A stretch of 43,025 nucleotides of DNA from DASPTT01 sp035623275 (GCA_035623275.1 DASPTT010000043.1:1-43025); one strand, 5' to 3'; positions 32,402 through 39,846 are shown, numbered from the stretch's first letter. Translations and numbers: made by a program. The notes: generated by a model not told the origin, from the letters alone.

Positions 32402-34390
32402 TCAGGCGACCACCGGGGTCCGCGGCCGGCCGCTGCGGGCGACCATCGAGGCGATGAGGCGCCGGGCCCGCCACCCGAAGTCGCCCCGGCGCGCCGACCA
32501 CAGGTCGAGGGGGCCCTCGGCTCCGGTCACGATCACCTTGACCACCGGCAGGGGCACATCGGGGTGCGACAGGTCGACGGCCACCACCTCCGACATGCCG
32601 GCGAGGGCGAGGGCCTCGAGCATCATGCGGATGTCGTCGACCGCGTCCGCCCTCGCGGACGACGGGAACGACTCGAACGGGACCCGCTGCACCTCGGCGC
32701 CGAACCACCCGCCGGTCGGCTCGGCCTGCTCCCTGATCCCGGCCAGGACGAGGTCCTCACGGCCGCCCTGGATGTAGCCGACGCGGCCCTGCGCCGCCTC
32801 GGTCACCGCCCGCCGGGCAGCAACGGCCGAGTCCGGGTGGCAGCCGAAGCCGACGTGGGTCTGCGCCCGGCCCCCGCCGGCCGGCTCGTCGATGAGGGCC
32901 AGGAAGGCGGGCACGGCGACGTCCGACGCCATCCACCGAAGGTCCACCCGGGCACCGGCGGCGGTGATCCGGTCGACGGCGTCGCCGAGGGGCCCGGGGA
33001 GCGAGGCCAGGTCGACGAAGGGGTAGGCGAGCTCGGGGGCGGCCTCGAAGCCGGGGGGCGCGGTAGCGGTGGGGTCGGGCTTCGCAACCAGGGCGAGCAG
33101 GTGCGGCGTCGCCGCGTAGTCGCAGGCCAAGGCCTGGAGCGTCGCCGCGTCGCGCTCGATCACCTCGGCCAGCCCGTGGGCCAGGGCCTCGGCGAGGCAA
33201 TTGCCGGAGGCCAGGCCGTTGGAATCGCGTCGCCACGGGGGGTCGGCGCCATGCCGGAACCACACCCGGTCCACCGGCACCCACACGGTGTCGCCGGTGG
33301 CCACGTCCCAGCCCTCGACCCAGTCCAGGTCGCGCTGGCCGTCGACGTCGAGGGCGCGACCGGGAAGGTCCGTGCGCGGCCCGCGCCGGGTCGGGATCGG
33401 TGGATCGTGGGCGACGGCCGTCTCGAACGCCTCCATCTGGGCGCCCACACGCGCCTGGGCTGGCTCGAGCGACTTGCCGGCGAAGGTGGAGATCGTGTGC
33501 CCCGGGCTGACGGCGTTGAAACAGGGGACGCCCAGCCGGTCCAGACCGGTCACGTCGGCCACGCGGGTGATGCCGGACACGGCCCTGGCCTCCAGCAGCA
33601 CCATCTCGGTGAACTCCGGGTCCACCGTGCGCACCGAGGCCCACCCGGGACGCTTCCGCGCCGGGGCGAGGTCGCCCACCGCGCGCCCCGTCACGCGGTG
33701 GGGTCGGCGGCGTCGGGGCGGGGGTGGGCGGTAGAGGCCCGTCCACGGTGTATCGGCCAGGCGGCGCAGCAAGGCCCGGGCGTCCGCCGCCTTGACGTCG
33801 GTGGCCTCGTGCCGGAGGAACTCGAGCAGTGCTCGGGCGGCCGGCAGGTCCATCGGGGGGTCGAGCACGGCGGTGACCCGCCGGTACGTGCGGTCGGCGA
33901 AGTGCAGGTCCGAGGCGATGGCCACCGCCCGCTCGGCGGTGGCGGGGTCGAGGAGCCCGGCGGAGACGGCCTCGACGAAGCCGACCCGCATGGAGACGAG
34001 GGCGTCGGACAGCGCCCGCCCGCTCTCGGCGTCGTAGGCCACCGCCACCTCGTCGTCACGGTCGGCGATCCCGGTGGCGAAGCGCTCGTGGACGTGGCCG
34101 ACGCCGACCATGCCGAAGGGTGCGAGCTCGACCGCCCGCAGTGCGCCCATGCTGGCCGCGCCGTACACGTCGTGGCCGCAGCGGAGCGCGGTGAGGATCT
34201 CGTTGGGGCTCACCGCCACGGCGTGGAGGAAGACGCCGTCGACGATGCCGACGACCCGTGGCGCGCTGTCCGGCGGGAGGAGCCGGGCCAGGTCGCCCCG
34301 CGCCACCGGTGGGTGGTACTCGGCGTCGCAGATCCGACGGGCCTCGGCCAGGGACAGGGACGGCCCCAGGAACACCAGCGGTCGGGTCAC
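32402..34390 (-). CDS. TfuA-YcaO fusion protein (RiPP backbone modification)
   Basis: 662 residues. The N-terminal 220 form a TfuA domain: VFLGPSLSLAEAR, GVFLHAVAVSPNEILTAL, GAASMGALRAVELAPFGMVG and DRDDEVAVAYD. A Pro/Arg-rich linker (220-240) leads to a YcaO domain (about 260-655): AGKSLEPAQARVGAQMEAFE (Glu320, Glu323), GLASGNCLAEALAHGLAEVI followed by ERD, and VGFGCHPDSAVAARRAVTEA. YcaO activates peptide amides with ATP; with TfuA it is known to form thioamides in some RiPPs and in methyl-coenzyme M reductase. Here both are in one chain, TfuA first. GTG 34390 overlaps the stop of the HExxH gene (GTGA). The reaction in this organism is inference. Confidence 0.88.
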   Translation of the reverse strand: MTRPLVFLGPSLSLAEARRICDAEYHPPVARGDLARLLPPDSAPRVVGIVDGVFLHAVAVSPNEILTALRCGHDVYGAASMGALRAVELAPFGMVGVGHVHERFATGIADRDDEVAVAYDAESGRALSDALVSMRVGFVEAVSAGLLDPATAERAVAIASDLHFADRTYRRVTAVLDPPMDLPAARALLEFLRHEATDVKAADARALLRRLADTPWTGLYRPPPPRRRRPHRVTGRAVGDLAPARKRPGWASVRTVDPEFTEMVLLEARAVSGITRVADVTGLDRLGVPCFNAVSPGHTISTFAGKSLEPAQARVGAQMEAFETAVAHDPPIPTRRGPRTDLPGRALDVDGQRDLDWVEGWDVATGDTVWVPVDRVWFRHGADPPWRRDSNGLASGNCLAEALAHGLAEVIERDAATLQALACDYAATPHLLALVAKPDPTATAPPGFEAAPELAYPFVDLASLPGPLGDAVDRITAAGARVDLRWMASDVAVPAFLALIDEPAGGGRAQTHVGFGCHPDSAVAARRAVTEAAQGRVGYIQGGREDLVLAGIREQAEPTGGWFGAEVQRVPFESFPSSARADAVDDIRMMLEALALAGMSEVVAVDLSHPDVPLPVVKVIVTGAEGPLDLWSARRGDFGWRARRLIASMVARSGRPRTPVVA

Positions 34391-35592
34391 GGCCGCGACG
34401 ACTCGTCGATGGCCGCGGCCACCAGTGGGTGGACGCCGGCTCGCGTCCCCGCGGGGATCCGGTCGAGGACAGGCCCGGCCTCGAACCCATGCGCCGCCAC
34501 CGCGTGCCGTTCCTCGGCGTGGGCGCGGTCGAAGGTGCCCAGGTCGCGGGCACGGGCCCAGAAGGCGCGCATGCCCGCCCACACGAGGCACGCCTGCAGG
34601 TAGGCCCAGAGGGGGAGCGGGTTGCCGGTCCAGGGCGACTCGACCGTGACCGTCGCCGCCGGGTCCTCCACCCACCGGGTGTCGCGCACGGTGACGTTGC
34701 AGAGGTGGTGGACCGCCTCGTGGAGCAGGCCTTCGGCCAGCCTGGCCACGGAGGCGCAGGCGGACGAGGGATCCATGATCACGGTGCGCCCCAGGTCCAC
34801 CACGGTTGAGCCGTGCCCGAACCCCACGCCCGGGCCCCTGATCACCACCACCGTCGTGAACGTCTCCACCAGGGCGGCGGCCACCGGGGCGGTGGCCCGA
34901 AGGCCGTCGCCCGCCTCGTCGAGGCGGGCGACGACACGGCCGATGGTCGCCTCGTCGAATTCGGGCCAGGTCACGCTGGGCCCCTGGCAGCGCGACAGGT
35001 GGACGGCGCGGGCCAGCGGGCTCCGAGCGTCCACCGGGATGCCCCCGCCGAATACCGGCGCCTGCTGCAGCGTGGCACGGCCGGCGTCGCCATGGGGGGG
35101 CCGCACGACGACGTCGGGATCCCCCTTGCGCCCTTCGTCCCAGGCGGTGGGCACGGGCGGGAGCCGGCCGGGCCCGAGGCGGCGATCGCCCAGTGCCGAC
35201 CAACTCCGGTGCTCGAGCTCGCCGGCGCGTGCCGCCGCCGCCTCTTCGTGGGCCAGGCCGGCACCGATCCACCGAGCCGCCTCCAGGGGGCGGTGCGGCA
35301 TCCACAGGACGCGGCGACAGGTCGCCGGAGCCGACGTGACCCGCCACCGGGCCCCGTTCTCGGCCCGCGCCCAGGCCGGGGCCAGGTCCCGGACGGTGGA
35401 CGAACCGGCGACGGCCGAGTCGGACCGGGACAGCTCGTCCACCCGCGCCAGAAGCGAGGACATGGCGTGCCCGAGGAGTGCCCGATGTGCCGCCATGGTG
35501 TCGGCGACCACATCCGCGCCGTCCTCGGCCCACCGGAGTAGCGCGGGCAGCCGGTGCAGGGTAAATGTGCGCGCGCTGGTGAGCGTCGTCAC
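34387..35592 (-). CDS. HExxH-motif putative peptide-modification protein
   Basis: 401 residues of the type annotated as HEXXH motif-containing putative peptide modification protein. The metal motif LLHEAVHHL is at residues 289-297, preceded by a helix in ASVARLAEGLL; PLWAYLQACLVWAGMRAFW lies after it. The N-terminal 250 residues have no recognised domain. Proteins of this kind occur beside RiPP precursors; whether they are peptidases or oxygenase-like modifiers is not settled. GTG 35592 has GGGAG about 9 nt upstream. It starts 37 nt after precursor gene A and overlaps the TfuA-YcaO gene by 4 nt, so the products must work together. Confidence 0.8.
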   Translation of the reverse strand: MTTLTSARTFTLHRLPALLRWAEDGADVVADTMAAHRALLGHAMSSLLARVDELSRSDSAVAGSSTVRDLAPAWARAENGARWRVTSAPATCRRVLWMPHRPLEAARWIGAGLAHEEAAAARAGELEHRSWSALGDRRLGPGRLPPVPTAWDEGRKGDPDVVVRPPHGDAGRATLQQAPVFGGGIPVDARSPLARAVHLSRCQGPSVTWPEFDEATIGRVVARLDEAGDGLRATAPVAAALVETFTTVVVIRGPGVGFGHGSTVVDLGRTVIMDPSSACASVARLAEGLLHEAVHHLCNVTVRDTRWVEDPAATVTVESPWTGNPLPLWAYLQACLVWAGMRAFWARARDLGTFDRAHAEERHAVAAHGFEAGPVLDRIPAGTRAGVHPLVAAAIDESSRP

Positions 35593-35629
35593 TGCCTACT
35601 CCCTGCCATCTGACGACGGGTGCCGGCGT

Positions 35630-35935
35630 TCAGAGCTCGAGCAGGACGATGGCGTTCTGGGAACGGTCGAAGGTCCCCTGGAACTGGCCGAGGGCGGCGG
35701 TGTTGTGGAGCTGGACCGAGCCCCAGTCGATGCTGCCGAGCGCGAACGAGAACCCCTGCACCTCGTAGCCGGCCGCCTCCACGTCGGCGGCCAGGGCGTC
35801 ACCGATCGACGTGCGCTCGTCGTCGGTCAGGTCGTAGGACTCCAGCGCCCCGGCCGGGTCGGCCAGCACGGACCCGGCGAACTCCGGTTCGGTGGCGATG
35901 CGCTCGATGGCCTCGTCGATTCCCTTGGCGCTCAT
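35630..35935 (-). CDS. RiPP precursor-like peptide A (101 aa)
   Basis: 101 residues without cysteine. The first 62 are a leader-like helix (IDEAIERIATEPEFAGSVLA, then DPAGALESYDLTDDE), the LADPxxALxxYxLTxxE pattern seen in several RiPP precursor families. The last 39 residues differ in character: Gly, Asn, Gln and aromatic rich, with DWGSVQLHNTAALG and GTFDRSQN, ending NAIVLLEL. ATG 35935 has AGGAGG 8 nt upstream. It is the second of two paralogues and lies 37 nt before the HExxH gene. The exact leader/core boundary cannot be fixed from sequence. Confidence 0.8.
   Translation of the reverse strand: MSAKGIDEAIERIATEPEFAGSVLADPAGALESYDLTDDERTSIGDALAADVEAAGYEVQGFSFALGSIDWGSVQLHNTAALGQFQGTFDRSQNAIVLLEL
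35750..35932 (-). repeat. leader-coding segment, copy 1 of a near-identical duplication
   Basis: This segment matches 36172-36354 at an offset of 422 bp, with the first 91 bp (35750-35840) exactly identical and only about four changes in the rest. Outside it, in the core-coding part, identity drops sharply. Confidence 0.9.
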
Positions 35936-35982
35936 GGGTCGTCCTCCTGCTGTGGTTGCTTCGTTCGTCGGTCTGATAGACG

Positions 35983-35997
35983 GGCACCCGGGGTGCC
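35983..35997. repeat. small hairpin between the two precursor genes
   Basis: GGCACC (35983-35988) and GGTGCC (35992-35997) can pair across a 3-nt loop. It lies in the 104-nt gap between the precursor genes and might act as an RNA processing or attenuation point that keeps precursor B more abundant than the later genes. No T run follows. Confidence 0.4.
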
Positions 35998-36039
35998 GGT
36001 TACCGGCGGGCGGTCGCGGGGGCCCGGAGCTGCGTGCGT

Positions 36040-36357
36040 TCAGGGCCCGTCGTGCAGCTCGTAGCCGATCAGCGGGTTCTGCGACCGGTCGAAGGAGCCC
36101 TCCAGATTGCCCAACGCGGTCGTGTTGTGGAGTTGGACCGCGCCCCAGTCGAGGCCCCCGAGCGACAAGGCGAACCCCTGCACCTCGTAGCCGGCCGCCT
36201 CCACGTCGGCGGCCAGGGCGTCACCGATCGACGTGCGCTCGTCGTCGGTCAGGTCGTAGGACGCCAGCGCCCCGGCCGGGTCGGCCAGCACGGCCCCGGC
36301 GAACTCCGGTTCGGCGGCGATGCGCTCGATGGCCTCGTCGATTCCGTTGGCGCTCAC
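36040..36357 (-). CDS. RiPP precursor-like peptide B (105 aa)
   Basis: 105 residues, no cysteine, paralogue of peptide A. Leader parts differ at only a few positions (IDEAIERIAAEPEFAGAVLA, DPAGALASYDLTDDE). The C-terminal part keeps DWGAVQLHNT, ALG and GSFDRSQN but has its own changes and a different end (NPLIGYELHDGP), longer by four residues. GTG 36357 has AGGAGG 7 nt upstream. It is the first gene of the cluster, 125 nt downstream of the tRNA-Gly gene on the same strand. Confidence 0.8.
   Translation of the reverse strand: MSANGIDEAIERIAAEPEFAGAVLADPAGALASYDLTDDERTSIGDALAADVEAAGYEVQGFALSLGGLDWGAVQLHNTTALGNLEGSFDRSQNPLIGYELHDGP
36172..36354 (-). repeat. leader-coding segment, copy 2 of the duplication
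   Basis: Second copy of the leader-coding segment; 36172-36262 is identical to 35750-35840. The high identity at silent positions points to a recent duplication or to gene conversion. Confidence 0.9.
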
Positions 36358-36481
36358 CGCGCCCTCCTGCTGCCGCCCGCCCTCCGGGGTGGCCCGCCCG
36401 GAAAGACGGCGCGACCTGGCGCGGGTTACAGGAGGAGCGGACGGCCTCGTCGCGGGCCAACGGCGCTGTCCTCAGTCTCGG

Positions 36482-36552
36482 AGCGGGCGACGGGAATCGA
36501 ACCCGCGTTCTCAGCTTGGGAAGCTGATGTTCTGCCGCTGAACTACGCCCGC
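36482..36552 (-). tRNA. tRNA-Gly (anticodon CCC)
   Basis: Reading the minus strand, the acceptor GCGGGCG pairs with CGCCCGC, the D stem is GTTC/GAAC, the anticodon stem TCAGC/GCTGA encloses the loop TTCCCAA with anticodon CCC, and the T arm is GCGGG-TTCGATT-CCCGT. The length is 71 nt with the discriminator base; CCA is not encoded. CCC reads Gly codon GGG. It is divergent from dcd and lies upstream of the RiPP-like genes. Confidence 0.95.
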
Positions 36553-36564
36553 AAGTGCCTGGTC

Positions 36565-36574
36565 ACACTATCGT
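36565..36574. promoter_or_regulatory. overlapping divergent -10 elements for tRNA-Gly and dcd
   Basis: On the plus strand TATCGT (36569-36574) is 7 nt upstream of the dcd start GTG 36582. On the minus strand TAGTGT (36570-36565) is 12 nt upstream of the tRNA 5' end. The two elements share the TA at 36569-36570, so the two polymerases should compete for one site. Confidence 0.45.
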
Positions 36575-36581
36575 GCTGCTC

Positions 36582-37148
36582 GTGGTGCTCTCAGACCGCT
36601 CCATCCGGGAGGAGCTCGAGGCGGGCCGGATCGTCATCGACCCGATCAGCAAGGACTGCATCCAGCCCTCCTCGGTGGACCTCCATGTAGACCGCTACTT
36701 CAGGTTGTTCCGCAACCACTCCATGCGGGTGATCGACGTCAAGGAGGACCTCGAGGACCTGACCGAACTGGTCGAGGTCCCCGAGGGCGAGGCCCTCATC
36801 CTCCACCCCGGGGAGTTCGTCCTGGGCTCGACCCTGGAGCGGGTGGCCCTGCCCGACGACCTGGTGGCCCGCCTGGAGGGGAAGTCCTCCCTGGGGCGGT
36901 TGGGCCTACTCATCCACTCCACGGCCGGCTTCGTCGACGCCGGCTGGGACGGCCACCTCACCCTGGAGCTCTCGAACGTGGCCAACCTGCCGATCACCGT
37001 CTACCCCGACATGAAGATCGGCCAGATCTCGTTTTTGCGCATGACCACTCCGGCGGAGCAGCCTTACGGGTCCCAGGGATTGGGCTCGAAGTACCAGGGC
37101 CAGCGGGGCCCGACCCCCAGCCGGTACTTCGAGAACTTCCGGACCTAG
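36582..37148 (+). CDS. dcd: dCTP deaminase
   Basis: 188 residues, the normal length for the family. VLSDRSIREELEAG starts the protein; IQPSSVDLHVD binds the nucleotide; LEGKSSLGRLGLLIHSTAG holds the catalytic Glu-Lys-Ser region and FVDAGWDGHLTLELSN the conserved trimer interface; QPYGSQGLGSKYQGQ is the flexible C-terminal lid. It converts dCTP to dUTP for dTTP synthesis; some actinobacterial forms also hydrolyse to dUMP, which I cannot decide. GTG 36582 is chosen because it gives the family N-terminus and has TATCGT 7 nt upstream; GTG 36585 is an alternative. Confidence 0.93.
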   Translation: MVLSDRSIREELEAGRIVIDPISKDCIQPSSVDLHVDRYFRLFRNHSMRVIDVKEDLEDLTELVEVPEGEALILHPGEFVLGSTLERVALPDDLVARLEGKSSLGRLGLLIHSTAGFVDAGWDGHLTLELSNVANLPITVYPDMKIGQISFLRMTTPAEQPYGSQGLGSKYQGQRGPTPSRYFENFRT

Positions 37149-37190
37149 CGCCGGGCGCCCCCTCTCCCGACCCGCCCCCCAGGAGGAGCG

Positions 37191-39287
37191 TTGCCAGTCA
37201 GGATCGTCCTCGGCCTCGGCGTCACCGCCGCCGCCTTCGCCATCGCCGGCCGGCGCTTCTACTACCTCTTCCGCCTGGCGGCCGCTGGACGCCCGGACAA
37301 GGGCCGGTTCAAGAACCTGGGCGCCCAGATCTGGGCCGAGCTCTCGGAGGTGGGCGGCCAGCGCAAGCTGTTCAAGCGCCCCGGCCCGGGTATGGCCCAC
37401 GCCTTCACCTTCTGGGGCTTCACCATCCTGCTGCTCACGATCCTCGAGGCCTACGGGGCGCTGTTCGACAAGTACTTCACCATCCCGCTCATCGGCCACG
37501 ACAACTGGCTCGGGTTCCTGGAGGACTTCTTCATCTGTGCCGTGCTCGTGGCGCTGGTCGTCTTCAGCGTCATCCGCCTGAACGAGGCGCCGAGTCGTCT
37601 CGAGCGCAAGTCTCGCTTCTACGGCAGCCACCTCGACGCCGCCTGGATCGTCCTGGGGATGATCGCCCTGGTCATGATCACGCTGCTGATCTACCGGGGC
37701 GCGCAGATCAACACGAACCCGACGCAATTCCCCTTCGACCACTCGTGGTGGGCCTTCGCCTCACAGGTGGTGGGCAAGATCCTCCATCCGCTCGGCTCGG
37801 GCGTGAACGCGGTGCTGGCCACCACCTTCATCATCCTCAACATCGCCGTGATCACGGGCTTCCTGGTCTTCGTGTCCTACTCGAAGCACCTCCACATCTT
37901 CATCGCCCCCATCAACGTGCTCGCCTCGCGCCGTCCCCGGGCGCTCGGCCCCCTCTACCACACACCCGACATGGACATGGAGAACGTGTCCGAGGACACC
38001 GTGTTCGGCGCGGGGCACATCGAGGACCTGTCCTGGAAGAACCTCGTCGACCTCTACAGCTGCACCGAGTGCGGCCGTTGCCAGGACGCCTGCCCGGCGT
38101 GGAACACCGGCAAGCCCCTGTCCCCGAAGCTCCTCGTCATGAACCTGCGGGACAACCTCTTCGAGTCCGCACCCCGGCTGGTGGGCCACCCCGTGCACCT
38201 CGACGCCGGTGAGCATGTCGACCCCGCCGATGCCGCGACCATGGCCAAGGCGGACGCGCCCACCCTGGTCCCGGCCACCATCGACAGCGACGTGCTGTGG
38301 TCGTGTCTCACCTGCGGGGCCTGCGTGGAGCAGTGCCCCGTGGACATCGAGCACGTGGACGCCATCGTGGAGATGCGCCGCTACGAGGTCCTCATGGAGT
38401 CGCGCTTCCCGAGCGAGGCCGGCCTCATGCTGCGCAACCTGGAGAACCAGGGGGACCCGTGGGGCCTGGGCGGCTCCAAGCGACTCGACTGGACCGAGGG
38501 CCTCGACTTCGAGGTCCCGGTCGTCGAGGACACCATCCCCGCGGACGTCGAGTACCTCTACTGGGTCGGGTGCGCGGGAGCGCTCGACGAGCGCGCCCGC
38601 AAGGCCACGCAGTCGACGGCCCGGCTCCTGCACCGCGCCGGGGTGACGTTCGCCATCCTGGGCCCGCGCGAGTCGTGCACCGGCGACCCGGCGCGGCGGC
38701 TGGGCAACGAGTACCTCTACCAGGAGATGGGCAAGGCCAACATCGAGACCCTCAACGGGGTCGGCGCCAAGAAGGTCATCGCCTCGTGCCCGCACTGCTT
38801 CAACTCGCTGGGGCGCGAGTACCCGGACCTGGGATCCGACTTCGAGGTCATCCACCACTCCCAGCTCCTGAGCCATCTGGTGGGCGCGGGCAGGTTGGCC
38901 CCGGGGTCGATGGAGGCGAAGGTCACATACCACGACCCCTGCTACCTGGGCCGGCACAACCGCGTGTTCGACGAGCCCCGCAACGTGCTCGATGCCATCA
39001 CGGGCGTGCAGCAGGTCGAGATGCGCCGGTGCCGGGAGAAGAGCTTCTGCTGTGGCGCCGGCGGCGCGCGCATGTGGATGGAGGAGCACCTCGGCGAGCG
39101 GGTCAACCTGACGCGCACCGACGAGGCGCTGACCACGGGCGCGGACGTCGTCTCCACCGCGTGCCCGTACTGCCTCATCATGCTGGACGACGCCGTGCGC
39201 GCCCGTCAGCGCGAGGACGAGGTGCGCGTGCTCGACCTCAGCCAGGTGGTGGAGGAATCGCTGAAGGTGAGCGAGCCGGCGTCGTAG
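37191..39287 (+). CDS. membrane Fe-S oxidoreductase, EtfD/HdrD-like
   Basis: 698 residues. The N-terminal 240 hold about five membrane helices of the nitrate-reductase-gamma type (HAFTFWGFTILLLTILEAYG, FFICAVLVALVVFSVIRL, AAWIVLGMIALVMITLLIY, TTFIILNIAVITGFLVFVSY). Two 4Fe-4S motifs follow, CTECGRCQDACP and CLTCGACVEQCP, then two CCG domains of the heterodisulfide reductase type (CPHCFNSLG and CYLGRHN; CCGAGGARMWME). This architecture matches mycobacterial EtfD, which passes electrons from ETF to menaquinone in fatty acid oxidation, so it is a candidate partner of the fused ETF at 3511. TTG 37191 follows AGGAGGAGCG. The partnership is inference. Confidence 0.87.
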   Translation: MPVRIVLGLGVTAAAFAIAGRRFYYLFRLAAAGRPDKGRFKNLGAQIWAELSEVGGQRKLFKRPGPGMAHAFTFWGFTILLLTILEAYGALFDKYFTIPLIGHDNWLGFLEDFFICAVLVALVVFSVIRLNEAPSRLERKSRFYGSHLDAAWIVLGMIALVMITLLIYRGAQINTNPTQFPFDHSWWAFASQVVGKILHPLGSGVNAVLATTFIILNIAVITGFLVFVSYSKHLHIFIAPINVLASRRPRALGPLYHTPDMDMENVSEDTVFGAGHIEDLSWKNLVDLYSCTECGRCQDACPAWNTGKPLSPKLLVMNLRDNLFESAPRLVGHPVHLDAGEHVDPADAATMAKADAPTLVPATIDSDVLWSCLTCGACVEQCPVDIEHVDAIVEMRRYEVLMESRFPSEAGLMLRNLENQGDPWGLGGSKRLDWTEGLDFEVPVVEDTIPADVEYLYWVGCAGALDERARKATQSTARLLHRAGVTFAILGPRESCTGDPARRLGNEYLYQEMGKANIETLNGVGAKKVIASCPHCFNSLGREYPDLGSDFEVIHHSQLLSHLVGAGRLAPGSMEAKVTYHDPCYLGRHNRVFDEPRNVLDAITGVQQVEMRRCREKSFCCGAGGARMWMEEHLGERVNLTRTDEALTTGADVVSTACPYCLIMLDDAVRARQREDEVRVLDLSQVVEESLKVSEPAS

Positions 39288-39296
39288 CCCGCCGGC

Positions 39297-39716
39297 CTAG
39301 TGGACGGCCTTGGCGTCGGCCTCGCGGATGCGGGTCGACATGGCCACGAGCAGCTTGTGGCTCAGGGCCGGGACCGCGTCGAGCAGCCCGTTGAACCGGC
39401 GCTGGTCGAGTACGAGCAGCGTCGTCGGCGTCTCCGACACCACCGTGGCCGAGCGCGGCCGGCGGTCGAGGAGCGAGAGTTCGCCGAAGTACTGGCCTTT
39501 GCCGAGGGTGGCGACCTTCCGGCCGTTGCGCCGGACCGACGCGGTCCCTTCGAGGATGAAGAAGAACTCCTTGCCCACCGTGCCCTCCTCGCAGAGGACG
39601 GTGCCGGCGTCGACCGTGATCTCCTCCACCTGCCGCCGGATGGTGCGCAGCTGGCTCGCCGAGCACGCCGAGAACAGCCAGATATCACCGATATCGAGGT
39701 CCTTGGTTCGCGCCAT
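39297..39716 (-). CDS. cyclic nucleotide-binding domain protein
   Basis: 139 residues, a single CNB domain: LDIGDIWLFSACSASQLRTI, TVLCEEGTVGKEFFFILEG, and the phosphate-binding cassette GQYFGELSLLDRRPRSATVV, with the Glu and Arg that bind cAMP or cGMP. There is no DNA-binding helix-turn-helix, so it is not a CRP-type regulator; such proteins usually act as free cyclic-nucleotide sensors. It has the leaderless layout: TAGCCT 6 nt before ATG 39716. Convergent with the Fe-S oxidoreductase gene, 9 nt apart. Confidence 0.85.
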   Translation of the reverse strand: MARTKDLDIGDIWLFSACSASQLRTIRRQVEEITVDAGTVLCEEGTVGKEFFFILEGTASVRRNGRKVATLGKGQYFGELSLLDRRPRSATVVSETPTTLLVLDQRRFNGLLDAVPALSHKLLVAMSTRIREADAKAVH

Positions 39717-39722
39717 GGCAAG

Positions 39723-39728
39723 AGGCTA
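39723..39728 (-). promoter_or_regulatory. -10 element TAGCCT, 6 nt before ATG 39716
   Basis: TAGCCT on the minus strand ends 6 nt before the CNB-domain gene's start codon; no ribosome site lies between. Confidence 0.5.
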
Positions 39729-39834
39729 GCCACCAGGTCTGGACCGCCGCTGATCTGGCGCGCCGTGGTCGTCCCGGGCCTCCTCGGCGTCGTTCCCGGG
39801 CGGTGCGGCTTCGCTCGACGCGCGAAGGCCGGGC

Positions 39835-39840
39835 TACCCT
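39835..39840 (+). promoter_or_regulatory. -10 element TACCCT, 6 nt before ATG 39847
   Basis: TACCCT precedes ATG 39847 by 6 nt with no Shine-Dalgarno sequence between. Confidence 0.45.
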
Positions 39841-39846
39841 TGCTCG

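Noticed and set aside
32564..34603. A plus-strand open frame of 679 codons opposite the TfuA-YcaO gene
   Set aside because: The minus strand has full TfuA and YcaO motifs. The plus frame is a low-complexity shadow without recognisable domains.
34390..35533. Extension of the TfuA-YcaO frame upstream to 35533
   Set aside because: The extra 380 codons are antisense-like low complexity in another frame of the HExxH gene, and the TfuA domain starts right at GTG 34390, which overlaps the HExxH stop.
35630..36357. Lanthipeptide or azole-type precursors
   Set aside because: Both peptides lack cysteine and no LanM/LanB/LanC or azoline oxidase gene is nearby; the enzymes present point to another chemistry.
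32374..36552. Genomic island with a duplicated tRNA-Gly 3' end as attachment site
   Set aside because: I found no second copy of the tRNA 3' segment at the far end of the cluster (around 32374-32401) or elsewhere nearby, and no integrase gene.
36555..36581. Upstream GTG 36555 as dcd start
   Set aside because: It would add nine residues not found in the family and would place the start next to the tRNA gene, ahead of the likely -10 element.
37761..39089. Long minus-strand open frame opposite the Fe-S oxidoreductase
   Set aside because: The opposite strand carries membrane helices and cysteine motifs of a known architecture; this frame has no such order.
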